DNA from: Ixodes scapularis
Lineage: Eukaryota > Arthropoda > Arachnida > Ixodida > Ixodidae
DNA length: 64,000 nt
Direction of reading: 5' to 3'
Assembly (NCBI RefSeq): GCF_016920785.2
Contig: NW_024609951.1
Location: 124,001-188,000 of the forward strand
In this document: positions 1-9,823 of the stretch, one piece after another
Layout of the letters: each line of letters opens with the position of its first letter
How positions within the stretch are numbered: position 1 is the stretch's first letter
Notes under the pieces: generated by a model
What the model saw: only the letters and a program-made list of their open reading frames with translations
Databases searched by the model: none
What the model was told of the DNA's origin: nothing
Program-made: the position numbers and the translations under genes

Positions 1-599
1 TACCCAAAAGTTTCTGCAAGGGTGTCCCACCTGACCTTGGGAACGGGGTCACTCGGTCGCACAGGTGGGTAGGGCGGCAGGAGCGGGAAGGCCGCAGGCC
101 GTCGACTGTCGTCGTCGTTGTCGTCTTGATCCTGGTCGGGTGGTGGATGCGGCTGGTGGCGTTGAAGCCATTGGAGGATTCGAAGGGCCGCATCTGCCAA
201 GCTATCGTCCTCTGGGAGATCCTCGGCCACCTCAGAATCGGTCGTTAGGTCCGAAGCGGAGGAGGCCGTGGTTGAGGGCGATGCCGGCCGGGGGAAGGCC
301 CCGGTCGAGGGAGCAGAATCGGTGGTGGACCCAGCTGGAAGGGAAGGCCATCCGGCTGGATCCAAAGGGTCGGTGGAGCTGGGAACGCCAGCTTCACGCA
401 GCGCTTGCGCCAGAAGATCCTCCGGTAGAAGGATATCCTGAAGGAGTCCCAACGTCGGGACGCCATCGACGACCACGGCAACAGTCTGGGCATGTCCAAG
501 AACAAGGTCGAGAGGACGGGGAAGGCCGGTCGGGAGCGCGTCGACCGCGTCGAGGAGATCCAAGCACTCTTGGGGAGGCTGGAAGTCGGGAGGTAGCAT
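1..599 (-). CDS. Unrecognised acidic ORF, open at the left window edge
   Basis: Seen: reading the minus strand from the ATG at 599-597, the frame stays open for about 199 codons to base 1, so the gene continues outside the window. The product starts M-L-P-P-D-F-Q-P-P, then a hydrophobic Leu/Val/Asp-rich stretch (about residues 15-75), then a Ser/Thr/Pro linker, then an acidic segment with D-x-E and poly-Asp runs (about residues 115-165), and a Pro-rich end. GC content is high compared with the DNA from 1264 onward. It begins 8 bases after the stop of the neighbouring minus ORF and in a different frame. An alternative start at 610-608 overlaps that stop, but its frame is Arg/Pro-rich and looks like a shadow. 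I do not recognise a family. The acidic, low-complexity makeup would fit a structural or phosphoprotein-like partner of a mobile or endogenised element, but that is inference. Confidence 0.5.
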   Translation of the reverse strand, partial: MLPPDFQPPQECLDLLDAVDALPTGLPRPLDLVLGHAQTVAVVVDGVPTLGLLQDILLPEDLLAQALREAGVPSSTDPLDPAGWPSLPAGSTTDSAPSTGAFPRPASPSTTASSASDLTTDSEVAEDLPEDDSLADAALRILQWLQRHQPHPPPDQDQDDNDDDSRRPAAFPLLPPYPPVRPSDPVPKVRWDTLAETFG

Positions 600-606
600 G
601 GGAACC

Positions 607-1263
607 TCATTTTTTCTTGGGCGGGTTCTTGCGAGGGGACTTGGGAGGCTGTGGCTGGGACCGGGTGTTGGGACGAGTGCCTCGTGGTGGGCTGACGGAG
701 CGGTCAGGCGAGCCGCTGCGGTGCGTTGCCACTCTTCGGGGCGCGGGAGGTCCCAACAAAAAGGTGACGGAGGGATCGGCATAGCCGTCGAGTGCGGCTT
801 CCCACCCGGACAGGGCAACGTGGTAGAGGAGCCGCACCCGGTCAAAAACGCGGAGCTTGCTGCGGGGGGGAAGGCCGATGCAGCGGCAGTCCCAAATGTC
901 CACGAAGAGCTCCAAGAGTTGGAGTTCCTGGATCTCTCGCCTTCCAATATGCTGGGAGTGTCTTGCAACTTGTTGGACGAAAATAAAAGCCTCCGCGATG
1001 TCCCTCCGGGTCGGGGGGTCTGTGACCGTGAAAAGTCGCCGTCTGGTGGAATGGGGACCGCGAGGGCCCCATTCCACCAGACATTCCACCAGAAAAGGGT
1101 CAGTGATAAAGTTGACAGTGAAGGGGAGGTGGTTCCAGTCCAGGTGTAGCCGAAAACCATGTTGGCTGACACTTTGTGTAGTTTTTGTCTCAGTAAAATT
1201 TGAAAAGCTAAAAAAAAAGCAGAGACGTTTAATCTGAGCATAAAGCCGATAATCAGAGTATTG
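607..1263 (-). CDS. Unrecognised ORF with basic C-terminal tail
   Basis: Seen: an open minus-strand frame from just after a stop near 1264 down to TGA at 609-607, ending in a run of lysines. The plausible protein part starts around 1160 and has a folded-looking core (Trp, Phe, Ile and Leu spread over about 130 residues) followed by an Arg/Ser/Pro-rich tail (S-x-D-R-S-V-S-P-P-R-type) typical of nucleic-acid binding. There is no in-frame ATG near the 5' end. A pyrimidine run ending in AG lies at about 1217-1208 on the minus strand, so the 5' end may be a splice acceptor. A non-AUG start or decay are the alternatives. The acidic ORF follows immediately. Together they look like a two-gene unit of an unrecognised retroelement or old viral insertion; no family motif was found. 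Confidence 0.45.
   Translation of the reverse strand, partial: QYSDYRLYAQIKRLCFFFSFSNFTETKTTQSVSQHGFRLHLDWNHLPFTVNFITDPFLVECLVEWGPRGPHSTRRRLFTVTDPPTRRDIAEAFIFVQQVARHSQHIGRREIQELQLLELFVDIWDCRCIGLPPRSKLRVFDRVRLLYHVALSGWEAALDGYADPSVTFLLGPPAPRRVATHRSGSPDRSVSPPRGTRPNTRSQPQPPKSPRKNPPKKK
1043..1080. repeat. Perfect 14-bp hairpin inside the basic-tail ORF
   Basis: The arms 1043-1056 and 1067-1080 (CTGGTGGAATGGGG and its complement) are separated by a 10-base GC-rich loop. A further partial copy of the right arm follows directly at 1081-1092. It lies within the coding frame of the minus ORF. Confidence 0.7.
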
Positions 1264-1690
1264 TTATATTTTATTTTGTGTGCTCTCCTGGCAGAGTATC
1301 GTTATATTATAAGCGTGCTGCCCTGGCAGTTAAATGTTTTTCGTAAATAAGCCTTCAACTAAGCGTAAGTGTGCGAACGAGCTGGTGTGAATTGCACATT
1401 ACTGAAACCCTCAAACAGCCGGTAAAAAAGCAAAAAAAACAACGTCACAGACATTCAAAAGTGTTTTAAGTGTCGGTCCTTTACCTCCAGTGTCATGTTT
1501 TCTGTCATGTACACGAGTAAAACATTCCAGTAAGTCGCATATCCATTTGTTTTTATACCAATGGTTTTTATTTCTAGTAATTTGGCTCCACCCTAAAAAC
1601 AGTTTCGCAAGTGACTACCTTAGTCTTAACAAACGTAAGGTAAAAAAACATCTACAAACCACTGTTATGCCCCAAACTCGATACAGAAAA
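1264..1690. other. AT-rich DNA, nothing assignable
   Basis: No convincing frame, repeat or RNA signal was seen. The base composition drops sharply from the GC-rich ORF block to AT-rich sequence here. Confidence 0.5.
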
Positions 1691-1810
1691 ATTCGATGAA
1701 ACGGCCCTTAGTGATTCGATGAAACGGCGTTCGATGAAATGGCGTTCGATGAAATGTCCATTCATTCGATGAAACGGCGTTCGATGAAACGGCGTTCGAT
1801 AAAATGTTCG
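1691..1810 (+). repeat. 15-bp minisatellite, about 7 copies
   Basis: The unit is close to GTTCGATGAAACGGC, with copies beginning near 1691, 1713, 1729, 1744, 1764, 1779 and 1794. Variants carry ATGG or ATGT in place of ACGG, and there are two short spacers. It sits immediately upstream of the heat-shock-element cluster. Confidence 0.8.
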
Positions 1811-1853
1811 CTACCCCTTTTGATTTATACTTTCAACGTTGGGTTGTCTTGAG

Positions 1854-1973
1854 TTCGAGAACATTCCCGACGGATAGAGTTCCGAATGTTCTAATCGCTG
1901 AACGTTCTTGGCCGATTGTTCTAGAAGCTAACGCGCGTACATAAGGGGCTCCGAGTAGCGATCTGCAGTCAGT
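1854..1973 (+). promoter_or_regulatory. Heat-shock-element cluster with core promoter
   Basis: Seen: four groups of alternating TTC/GAA triplets at the 5-bp spacing recognised by heat-shock factor. They are TTC-GAA-TTC at 1854-1866, GAA-TTC at 1884-1891, GAA-TTC at 1900-1907 and TTC-GAA at 1919-1926. A TATA-like TACATAAG at 1938-1945 is followed by TCAGT at 1969-1973, with its A about 33 bases downstream, matching the arthropod initiator. A possible poly(A) signal ATTAAA lies near 2081. No downstream ORF resembles a heat-shock protein. The compact promoter-to-poly(A) arrangement would fit the U3-R part of a solo LTR, or the orphaned promoter of a lost gene. HSF binding itself is inference. 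Confidence 0.6.
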
Positions 1974-2739
1974 CTCGCCCCAGCGTTCGACTCTCCTTTT
2001 ACGCCGACTTCGACGCCCGCGACGCTCTGCTGTTATGTTCTGTTTTCTTTTTTTTTATATTTTGGGCACAAGTTTGCCCCATTAAACATTTCAGTTTCGT
2101 CAGCTATTCCTTGTTTGTCACTTCGTCATTCATGACAATCTAAGTTCCGTTTCATGTAATAAAATGAGTTGTTAGGAGCGCGCTGTGGCGTCTTATTCTC
2201 GTCCTTGTGTCCTTGTGTTTGGGCGCTAAAATTTTATTCCAAGTTAGAAAACAAACTAACACAACGATCCACTCTACTACGACATATTGTTCTCTATATG
2301 GCTTTTGCTATATAGAGTCGTAAGGGCAGATACAAGTGATTGTTTGCAGTCATGTGGACGTACACGGGTGATTATAGTACTTTTCTGAGTCATCATATGA
2401 ATGAATACAGCTTTGTATGGGCCAACCATATTCTAGTAAAAGCAACCATATGTGTTTGGTATGGGTCGGTTTGTATCAGCCATATCGAACCATATATACC
2501 CTTACTGTGCCACCTGGTTGGCCAGATAAACTCATATAGTTTTTCTTTTTTTGACGTAGGGTGCACTGTTATCTTGAGTCCCTCGGTGGGATGGACAAGT
2601 TCCTTGAGGACCCAAGCCGTGGTGGAGCGAAGACTGTAGTGATAGTCGCCATCAGCAAAATAAAACTTGGGGTTTCCTAAGACGTCACAGACCTCGGAAC
2701 AATCTGATACCGTTCCAAAACATGAAAGCTCGCGCGAGG
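1974..2739. other. Possible transcribed leader and LTR remnant; otherwise unassigned
   Basis: Downstream of the candidate initiator there is a GC-rich 60-base leader, a T-rich run, ATTAAA near 2081 and AATAAA near 2159. The 99-codon plus frame at 2340-2639 has no recognisable domain and I do not support it as a gene. Confidence 0.3.
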
Positions 2740-2741
2740 TA

Positions 2742-2978
2742 CAGTGCCCCTCAAACTTAACGCCGCCACTTGGTTACACTCGGTTACGCAAATATTGATC
2801 TATTGCATGCTACTCAAAGATAAATTGGTCGCTGCAGCTGCTCGAATACCTTCTCCTGGTTGGGTTCTCATCGAAGACGCGAATGTTCACCAAGTAGTTC
2901 GACCACTAGGTTCAGGAATAGCTCTACAAGTGAATAAACCGGAAGATCTAGTGGCGGCGTTATGTTTGAGGGGCACTG
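2742..2978. mobile_element. 237-bp Tc1/mariner-like MITE with TA target duplication
   Basis: Terminal inverted repeats of about 31 bp begin CAGTGCCCCTCAAAC at 2742 and end with the complement at 2978, with one mismatch over the first 31 bases. The element is flanked by TA at 2740-2741 and 2979-2980. CAGTG termini with TA flanks are characteristic of Tc1/mariner elements. The interior (about 170 bp) has no transposase, so it is non-autonomous. Confidence 0.8.
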
Positions 2979-2980
2979 TA

Positions 2981-4740
2981 CATTCTTCGCAAAGCGAAAC
3001 GAGAGAGGTATAAAAATATTGGTCCCAAATAAATATTAATACTTCTTCCAAGAAACTTTGAACCGGATACATATAGTAAACGGCTCATATTATGCTTTCA
3101 CAATTCTACGTCTTCCCAGTAATACAAATTTGGTGGAAAGACCTTACAGTATTTTGAACAGCTAGAACCCGGTATTTTTTTCAGAAATAAATATGTCCCG
3201 AGGAATGGTATCTCGGAAGTTTGCAGACAGTCCAGGTCATTGCGGTCTTCAATGCCAAGTGTTTCACTAATTCAAAGTTGTTGAAAATGTAAATATTGGC
3301 GTTGTAATAAAACTACAGAGTTTTAGTTGCGGAGTGTTTTGGTAGGAATAATCGGGTTTTTCGGAGGCTCAGATATTTTGTCGATATCTAGTTAACATGG
3401 CGTTGTTGCTATTGATTTTATAGATCTCGTTAGTTCTTAAAGACTAAATCATGATACAAACCGATGTTCTATTAGTGTTTTGCCAGATTTCCCGCGGTGT
3501 GTGGTATATTTGAAGCTCCTACGATCCCATGCTGAGGCTTGCGGGTGTGTCGACCCACTGAGCGCGTTCTTGATCCGCGCTCGAGGTGACGGCCAAACTG
3601 GCTCAAAAAGCAAAGGTCTATGGTGGATTGTTGCGTATGTAATTGTCAGAGCTCTGGATTCAGTGTCTAAGCGTCCCGAACTTTTAGGTCACGCATAACA
3701 CGTGAATAATCAGAGATTTTATTTCCACTCTTGTAAAAAATGGCCTGTGGACTTCAGTGGAGCGGTCTGTGTGGAAGTCGGCTAGCCGTGATGCACGAGC
3801 AATAAATGTCTTCGGGTAGGCAATGGATTATTATCTTTCAAAATAGCATCGGAATAAGTTGCATAGCCACTGCGGCAAGTAGTGTCGGCACATAAACCAT
3901 ACCTCGATAATCTGAACTGTACAACTCGCTTCACCTTCCAGAAGGTGTCGCCGTCATTTGTTTGCAATCTGTGCTGCTGTGAAAAATAGTCACTCCGTGC
4001 GCCCCCTTGGAAACGCACCTAAGTTCCCGAGGGTACACACCGAGTGTACACGAATCAAGATCTTTGGAAGCAACTGTTTCTAGATTTACAATGATTGTCT
4101 TCCCTGATGAACATAATGCACGTATAAAGTACAAGATGCTTCAGGCAGCACGTGTGCATATTCTCGATTGCACACGATGTCCACCATCATCGGACACCGT
4201 CTCTTGCACTTGCCGCTTGTGTTGTGCCAACGTAACCAGCTGCTTTCTCGCCGTTTGGAACGAACACGTCGTCGAGCTCTTGATGCGATGAGTAGGAGTG
4301 TTTTGATTTGTCATAATCGATTGTACCTACTTGCCCGCATTTATGTTGCTATGAAGGTGCTGAAATCGAAACCATCTGACCGGCGCAAAGGCTCAACACT
4401 TTGTTTTGTGTTATATTTTTTTTTCTTCGTATCTTAAATCTTATCGCAACAAGGTAAATTGGGTATTTTTACCTAAAATTTTAATTTATTATGGTTTATA
4501 AGATTGTGTTGTTAAAGAAAGATTCAGGGATGAATATTGTGCTCTAAACACCCTGGTAAAGCTCCAAAACTCTCGAACCTATCCTAAATACTCCGAAGTT
4601 TGTTCGTTCTTTCGAAAAGTTCCCAAACCCCGTTTCAGTTCCGAAACCAGTTTCAGAAAAAAAAATTCGCCCCATCTTTAGCAAATATTGTAGACACACA
4701 TTTAATTTTTACGCTATACAGTAGGCATAATCATGCATAA
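2981..4740. other. No assignable gene
   Basis: Short frames on both strands overlap without recognisable domains. The Arg-rich plus frame at 4168-4437 and the minus frame at 3782-4018 are the most protein-like, but they have no motif I can name. They could be decayed element coding DNA. Confidence 0.4.
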
Positions 4741-4843
4741 CAACTTTATTTATTTATTTAGGAATACTACTGGCTCCACTCAAGGATCCATGGTAGGAGT
4801 GGGTGCAAAACGTTTAAACAAGATGCAGATTTTAAATGAAAAC

Positions 4844-5356
4844 TCAGTTAAGTATAAATTCAAGAGCAGATAGAAAATTAGCAACAGTTGTGTTGACGAC
4901 GACATCATTTGGTAACTCGTTCCATTCTTGAATTGCCCGAGGGAAAAAAGAATATCTAAAACAGTCGTTTTTGAACCTGTATTGTTTTAATGCTCTCGTG
5001 TGGTTTAGACGTGAGGACCCGGTCGATAATGGTTGTATATAGCTAGAGCTTTGAACATGAAAAGAGCCATTAAGAATATTGAACAGCAATTTTAATCTGT
5101 CAATTTTCGCTCTCATTTGCAACGGTTGAAGCTTCGCTCTAATAACTAATTCGGTGGACGATGTTTCTCTACGATAATCATTACAAATAAACCGAGCAGC
5201 TAACTTTTGGATACTTTCAAGCTTGTTAATACCGTTTTGGGTGAAAGGGCACCATACTGAACTAGCATATTCGAGCACAGGCCTAATAAAACTTTTATAA
5301 GCAATAAGTTTAGTGTCAAAATCAGCAAATTTTAATTTCCTACGACACGCAAACAA
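4844..5356 (-). pseudogene. LINE ORF2 C-terminal domain
   Basis: A frame of about 170 codons carries the hallmark of the post-RT region of CR1/Jockey-type LINEs: A-Y-K-S-F-I-R-P-V-L-E-Y-A-S-S-V-W, then I-N-K-L-E-S-I-Q-K-L-A-A-R-F-I, and near the end an aromatic-rich F-P-R-A-I-x-E-W-N-E-L-P motif. It is the longest intact piece of this LINE and ends close to the 3' tail. It is separated from the RT core by stops between 5370 and 5640. Confidence 0.85.
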
Positions 5357-5630
5357 AGTGCCCCTCGCTTTGTTAACCGTGTAATTCTAAATGGTGGTTC
5401 CAGTTCAGTTTATTGTTAAAAAAAAGTCCTAAATACTTGTACTCCTCGACCCGCCTTACTGGTTGTCCTTCCAGTAGGTAACTAAATTGAACTGGCCTTT
5501 ATTTAGAGGACACTGTCATGACGGCTGTTTTCGATAAATTTAACTTCATTTGCCATTTTTTAGTCCAACACAGTATCTCATCCAAAGCCTGCTGCAGTGT
5601 AAGATTGTCGGTATGGCTTTTTATTGTTTT

Positions 5631-6752
5631 CTATATAATACAGTAGTCAGCGAACAATCTAATCGGGACATCAATATTGGTTGGAATGTTATTAATGTAA
5701 ATCAAAAACAAAAGTGGTCCAAGTACGGAATCCTGGGGCACTCCTGAAGTAACGAGCACTTTGTCCGAATCAACTTTGTTATAGTGAACATATTGGCTTC
5801 GGTTTGATAAATACGCGGTTATCCATTTTATAGTTTGTGAGTCTTTTAGTATGTTGGAAAGTTTTGCCAGCAGCTCTGGATGAGACACCGTGTCGAACGC
5901 CTCAGAAAAATCTAAGGCGTTCGTCAGTCTGGCCCCTCTCATTAATGGCTTCAGCCAAGTCATGCGTAAATTCTATGAGCTGAGAGGTAGTCGAAAGTGA
6001 TTTTTTAAACCCATGCTGATTTCTATATATTAGGTTATGCTTATCTAAGTGACATGAAATATGTGTAAAAATAATATGCTCTAGCAATTTACACGTGGTG
6101 CTAGTTAAAGATATTCACCTAAAGTTTGAGGCTACACTCCAGTCACCCTCTTTATGTATCAGAATTATTTTTGCTGTCTTCCAGTCATTTGGTAATACTG
6201 CATTCTCAAGAGAAAAACAAAACAAAACATCTAAATATTTGGACATCCATTCTGCATACCTTTTTAAAAAAAGTGTTTGGTATCATATCCGGCCCAGTAC
6301 TTTTCTTAGCGTCTAATTTATTTAAAAGTAAGTTACAAATTCCCTCCTGAGTTATAAAAATGTCACTAATAACGTCCGCATCGTTAACTTCGAGGCTTGG
6401 AATAACTCCGTCGTCAGTACTAAATACCGATTTAAAAAAGAGAATTGAACTCAGTCGCGGTAATATTACTTTGGACAGATGACTTATCCTTAGGTGAGAT
6501 ATAACGCCAGAACTTTTGCGGCACACCTTTAACGAAAGAGCGGAGTGAAGTATTAAAATATTTTTTCTTTGCTTCTGAGATTTCAAGTTTAAGTCGTGCA
6601 TTTAGTTCAGAAAGGAGCTGGCGACATGTTTCTGTTCTATTAGATTTAGAATTCTTTCTCACTCGGGCAATTCTACGTTTCAAATGCAAGATATTTTCGT
6701 TAATCCATGCATGGATTAGGAACGTTAGTCTTTTTCTTTCGATGAGGTACAT
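5631..6752 (-). pseudogene. LINE reverse transcriptase, frameshifted and catalytically altered
   Basis: RT motifs are spread over three frames: S-T-G-P-D-M-I-P (near 6280), L-I-Y-R-N-Q-H-G-F (near 6020), D-F-S-E-A-F-D-T-V (near 5905) and G-V-P-Q-D-S-V-L-G-P-L-L-F (near 5730). The active-site box normally reading F-A-D-D reads F-A-D-Y at 5654-5643. The second catalytic Asp has become Tyr by a single G-to-T change, and a stop follows. The PQGS box is also altered to PQDS. The enzyme cannot be active. Confidence 0.85.
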
Positions 6753-6786
6753 ATTTCAATATACACTTGTTTATAATATTCTTAAA

Positions 6787-7605
6787 TTAGTACCACAGCG
6801 CTTCAGTGTTAGAACCACATTCAAAAGACATTTGTTCAAACTTATCAAAAGACAATTCTAAAAAATCGATGATAGGAACGTCGTCAGCATTGTTGAAATC
6901 TGCAACTGTTAACAGAACAGGCAAAGATCGCAATCTTTGATCTAAATAAATTGACACAAGCACCATATCATGATCCGGAATACCTTCGCAAACTTCGCTG
7001 CTGTATTTTTTACTAACCAAGCGATCATTTAAAAAAACCAAATCTAGCAGTGATTCACCTTTAGTAGGGCAATTTACTATATGAACTAAATTTAGTGAAA
7101 ATGTTAAATCAATCAGGGCCTCTCCACTCGCACGATCTTTATTAGACACAGTAAGTGTACTCCAGTCAATGTGCGGTAGATTGAAGTCTCCCAGTAGGAT
7201 GAAATTAGTTGAGGGTTTAACGTGCTGAATAATCATTGAAATCGCTAATCATACTGATAGCTGCATTGGGTGGTCTATAAACAGCACATACCATGAATGA
7301 CACATTGACGTACCAAAGTTTACACAGCAATACTTCATGATCAATTGGTGTAGATACAGGCACACACTGCAAGGACATTTTGTGAATTATAGCTACGCCC
7401 CCTCCCCTAGAAGCCCTGTCTTTTCTATGTTATGTTCAGGCGGGCATAGCTCCGAATTTGCTATATTAGGATGTAACCATGTCTCTGTTACAACCACCAC
7501 ATCAGGAGAATGAACAAGCAGTGTACGCTCCAACTCCTCAACTTTGTTCGCCAGGCTTCTTGCATTGACATTTATTATTTTTAGCTGACGCTGCTGATCA
7601 TTCAA
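6787..7605 (-). pseudogene. LINE apurinic-type endonuclease, frameshifted
   Basis: The N-terminal part (7605-7393) has I-N-V-N-A-R-S-L and the catalytic T-E-T-W-L. After a frameshift near 7395 a second frame continues to 7236-6787, with G-D-F-N-L-P-H-I-D-W and P-D-H-D-M-V, matching the GDFN and SDH boxes of exonuclease/endonuclease/phosphatase-fold nucleases. The ORF2 start overlaps the ORF1 stop near 7605. Confidence 0.82.
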
Positions 7606-7962
7606 GAGTCACTCCCATTTTCGCTTTAAAAATATCCTCAATTACCGCCTTTTTTATTAAAGCAAGCGTCTCACTATCTTCCTCGTTTATTCTAAAGACA
7701 ATTAAATTGTTCCGGCGGCTGCGATTTTCCAAGTCGTCAACCTTATCCAATAACGTCACGACCTGGCATTTCAAGCTTTCAATAGTGGCTTCACACTGTT
7801 CAAGCTTCTGGATTGAAAAAAAAGTGCCTCAATTCTATGCTCAATTGAAGTTAGCCGTTCATTAGCACTGGCAGCTGATTGCTCTAGCCTTTGCTCTATT
7901 GACGCGAGTCTTGCCGTCATATCCCGTTGGCTTAGGAGAATAGTTTCTAACTGCTTACTCAC
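7606..7962 (-). pseudogene. LINE ORF1, coiled coil and LENRSRRNN motif
   Basis: ATG at 7962 opens a coiled coil with heptad Leu/Ile spacing (M-T-A-R-L-A-S-I-E-Q-R-L). An A8 run at 7816-7823 shifts the frame. In the restored register the sequence continues with more coiled coil and L-E-N-R-S-R-R-N-N-L-I-V-F, the nucleic-acid-binding motif typical of L1/CR1 ORF1 proteins, and stops at the ORF2 start. It is shorter than usual, so an internal deletion is likely. Confidence 0.7.
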
Positions 7963-8130
7963 GGTAGGTCCCGGACGTAACTCTACGTGCCCGCTCAGTC
8001 AAAGTATAAGTAAGCAGAACGCATCGAAACAACCAGCCAGACATTCACACAACACACCTGGGGAAGACAGCACTACCAAGCACAAATAGTTGCTTTTGAT
8101 TTTACAGCAGTAAAACGGTTTACACAGCTG

Positions 8131-9060
8131 CAGCAGAAACAAGAAGGGGTTCGATGGTGAACGCATCGTTGTCGTGCCGCCTTGCCCACTGAAGCTGATA
8201 CCGTTGGGGGCGTATGTCGAAACCGTCGTTGATGTCAATGACAGAGCGACGCTGCAGCAAGATTTCACCGATGGCACAAAAGCGAAAACTCGCTCGTCAA
8301 AGACAGCTCCCGACTCGACGTTGAAAGGGTAAACTGATGTTGGGACCGAGAAAAGCTGGCACTCTTCGGCTTTGGACTGTCCACGGTGATTGTAGCTTGA
8401 AGGAAGGGCAATCAAGACGAACACATGCAGCAGAAACAAGAAGGAGTTCGTGGGTGACCGCATCGTTGTCGTGCCGCCTTGCCCACTGAAGCTGATACCT
8501 TTCGTATGTCGAAAGCGTCGTTGATGTTGATGACGAAGCGACGCTGCAGCAAGATTTCACCGATGGCACAAAAGCGAAAACTCGCTCGTCAAAGACAGTT
8601 CCCGACTCGACGTTCAAAGGGTAAACTGATGTTGGGTCCGAGAAAAGCTGGCACTCCTCGGCTTTGGACTGTCCATGGTGATTGTAGCTTGAAGGAAGGG
8701 CAATCAAGACGAACACCTGCAGCAGAAACAAGAAGGAGTTCGTGGGTGACCGCATCATTGTCGTGCCGCCTTGCCCACAGAAGCTGATACCGTTCGTATG
8801 TCGAAAGCGTCGTTGATGTCGATGACGAAGCGACGCGGCAGCAAGATTTCACCGATGGCACAAAAGCGAAAACTCGCTCGTCAAAGACAGTTCCCGACTC
8901 GACGTTGAAAGGGTAAACTGATGTTGGGACCGAGAAAAGCTGGCACTCCTCGGCTTTGGACTGTCCATGGTGATTGTAGCTTGAAGGAAGGGCAATCAAG
9001 ACGAACACCTGCAGCAGAAACAAGAAGGGGTTCGTGGGTGACCGCATCGTTGTCGTGCCG
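8131..9060 (-). repeat. Tandem 292-bp monomers 5' of the LINE
   Basis: The landmark CAGCAGAAACAAGAAGG recurs at 8131, 8428, 8720 and 9012, giving periods of 297, 292 and 292 bp, about 3.2 copies at high identity. Because 292 is not a multiple of three, each long minus frame (7999-8463, 8297-8758, 8589-9047) runs through about one and a half units and then repeats in another register. They are therefore unlikely to be real proteins. In the LINE's orientation the array lies just upstream of ORF1, where some LINEs carry promoter monomers. Confidence 0.85.
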
Positions 9061-9738
9061 CCCTTGCCATTCCCCTAGCTCTACCTAGGGGAACTTTATA
9101 CTGTTGCTACCTAAAGATGGTTACGCAGCACTGATTGTTTTTTGTTTTTGTTTTATTGAACTCTCGTTTCAATCCTCACTCTAGCCAACATTTCACATTC
9201 TTTACAATCTTTAGATAGGCTTATCAATATATTTTTTCTAGATCTGCACTTGAAATTCCAGCTCACATACATTCTCGCACGCCACAGGAGAACAAAACCT
9301 TGATATGTACCGAGAGAACTCACTAAATAACGTAGCTGACAGTTTGTTTAGATTTTTAAGAAACAGTCGGCGCTGTAACACTAATAGTGATATGTAAATG
9401 CTTATGTAATCCTAATTGTCAAGAGCAAACTGTTTTTATGTCTACGTTAGTTTTCAGTAGACTTATTCACCGTGCTCCCATTCAACACTGCAGCCATTGA
9501 TTTTTCAAAGTAATTTGCTAGAATGTAGATGCACCGCGCTTATTATAATGTGCCTCTGACATATATTCTTCAAATTCTTAAATGCGCTAGATGCATCAAT
9601 GTCCATATATATAATTGTGTCTACATTCTACCGAAAATACTTATTTTTATTTTGACATTTGAGTCTTCGACAGTACTACTCTACTCCTATGGGCTTATTG
9701 AACGAAGCTCAACCCCATACATATTGTAAGTATCTATT

Positions 9739-9742
<4 letters not shown>
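9061..9742. other. AT-rich, unassigned; small hairpin at its left end
   Basis: The only structure seen is a 9-10 bp hairpin (TTCCCCTAG ... CTAGGGGAA) at about 9070-9093, right after the 292-bp array. No gene was seen. Confidence 0.4.

Positions 9743-9779
<37 letters not shown>
9743..9779. repeat. (AT)n microsatellite
   Basis: An uninterrupted AT dinucleotide run of about 18 units on the left of the 41-bp palindrome. Confidence 0.9.
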
Positions 9780-9781
<2 letters not shown>

Positions 9782-9823
9782 TAAAGTAAGGTAAATATGA
9801 AAACAATGGACCGGGAAAAGTTA

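Larger units (their letters stand above)
4741..7965 (-). mobile_element. Nearly full-length, inactivated CR1-like LINE
   Basis: Read on the minus strand, the order is ORF1 coiled coil plus an L1-ORF1-like motif (7962-7606), apurinic-type endonuclease (7605-6787), reverse transcriptase (about 6752-5370) and the conserved C-terminal domain (5356-4844). A short TTTATTTATTTATTTA tract (plus strand) follows at about 4747-4762, corresponding to the AATAAATA-type 3' tail of CR1-like LINEs. Several frameshifts and stops break ORF2, and one catalytic aspartate is changed, so the copy is dead. An array of 292-bp repeats starts about 165 bp 5' of ORF1. Confidence 0.88.

Noticed and set aside
65..784. 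239-codon plus-strand ORF
   Set aside because: Arg/Gly/Pro-rich shadow of the GC-rich minus-strand ORFs 1-599 and 607-1263, which have more natural composition.
7999..9047. Three long similar minus ORFs that look like a repeated secreted protein
   Set aside because: They are tandem 292-bp units read in rotating frames; repetition itself removes stops, and the array abuts a LINE 5' end.
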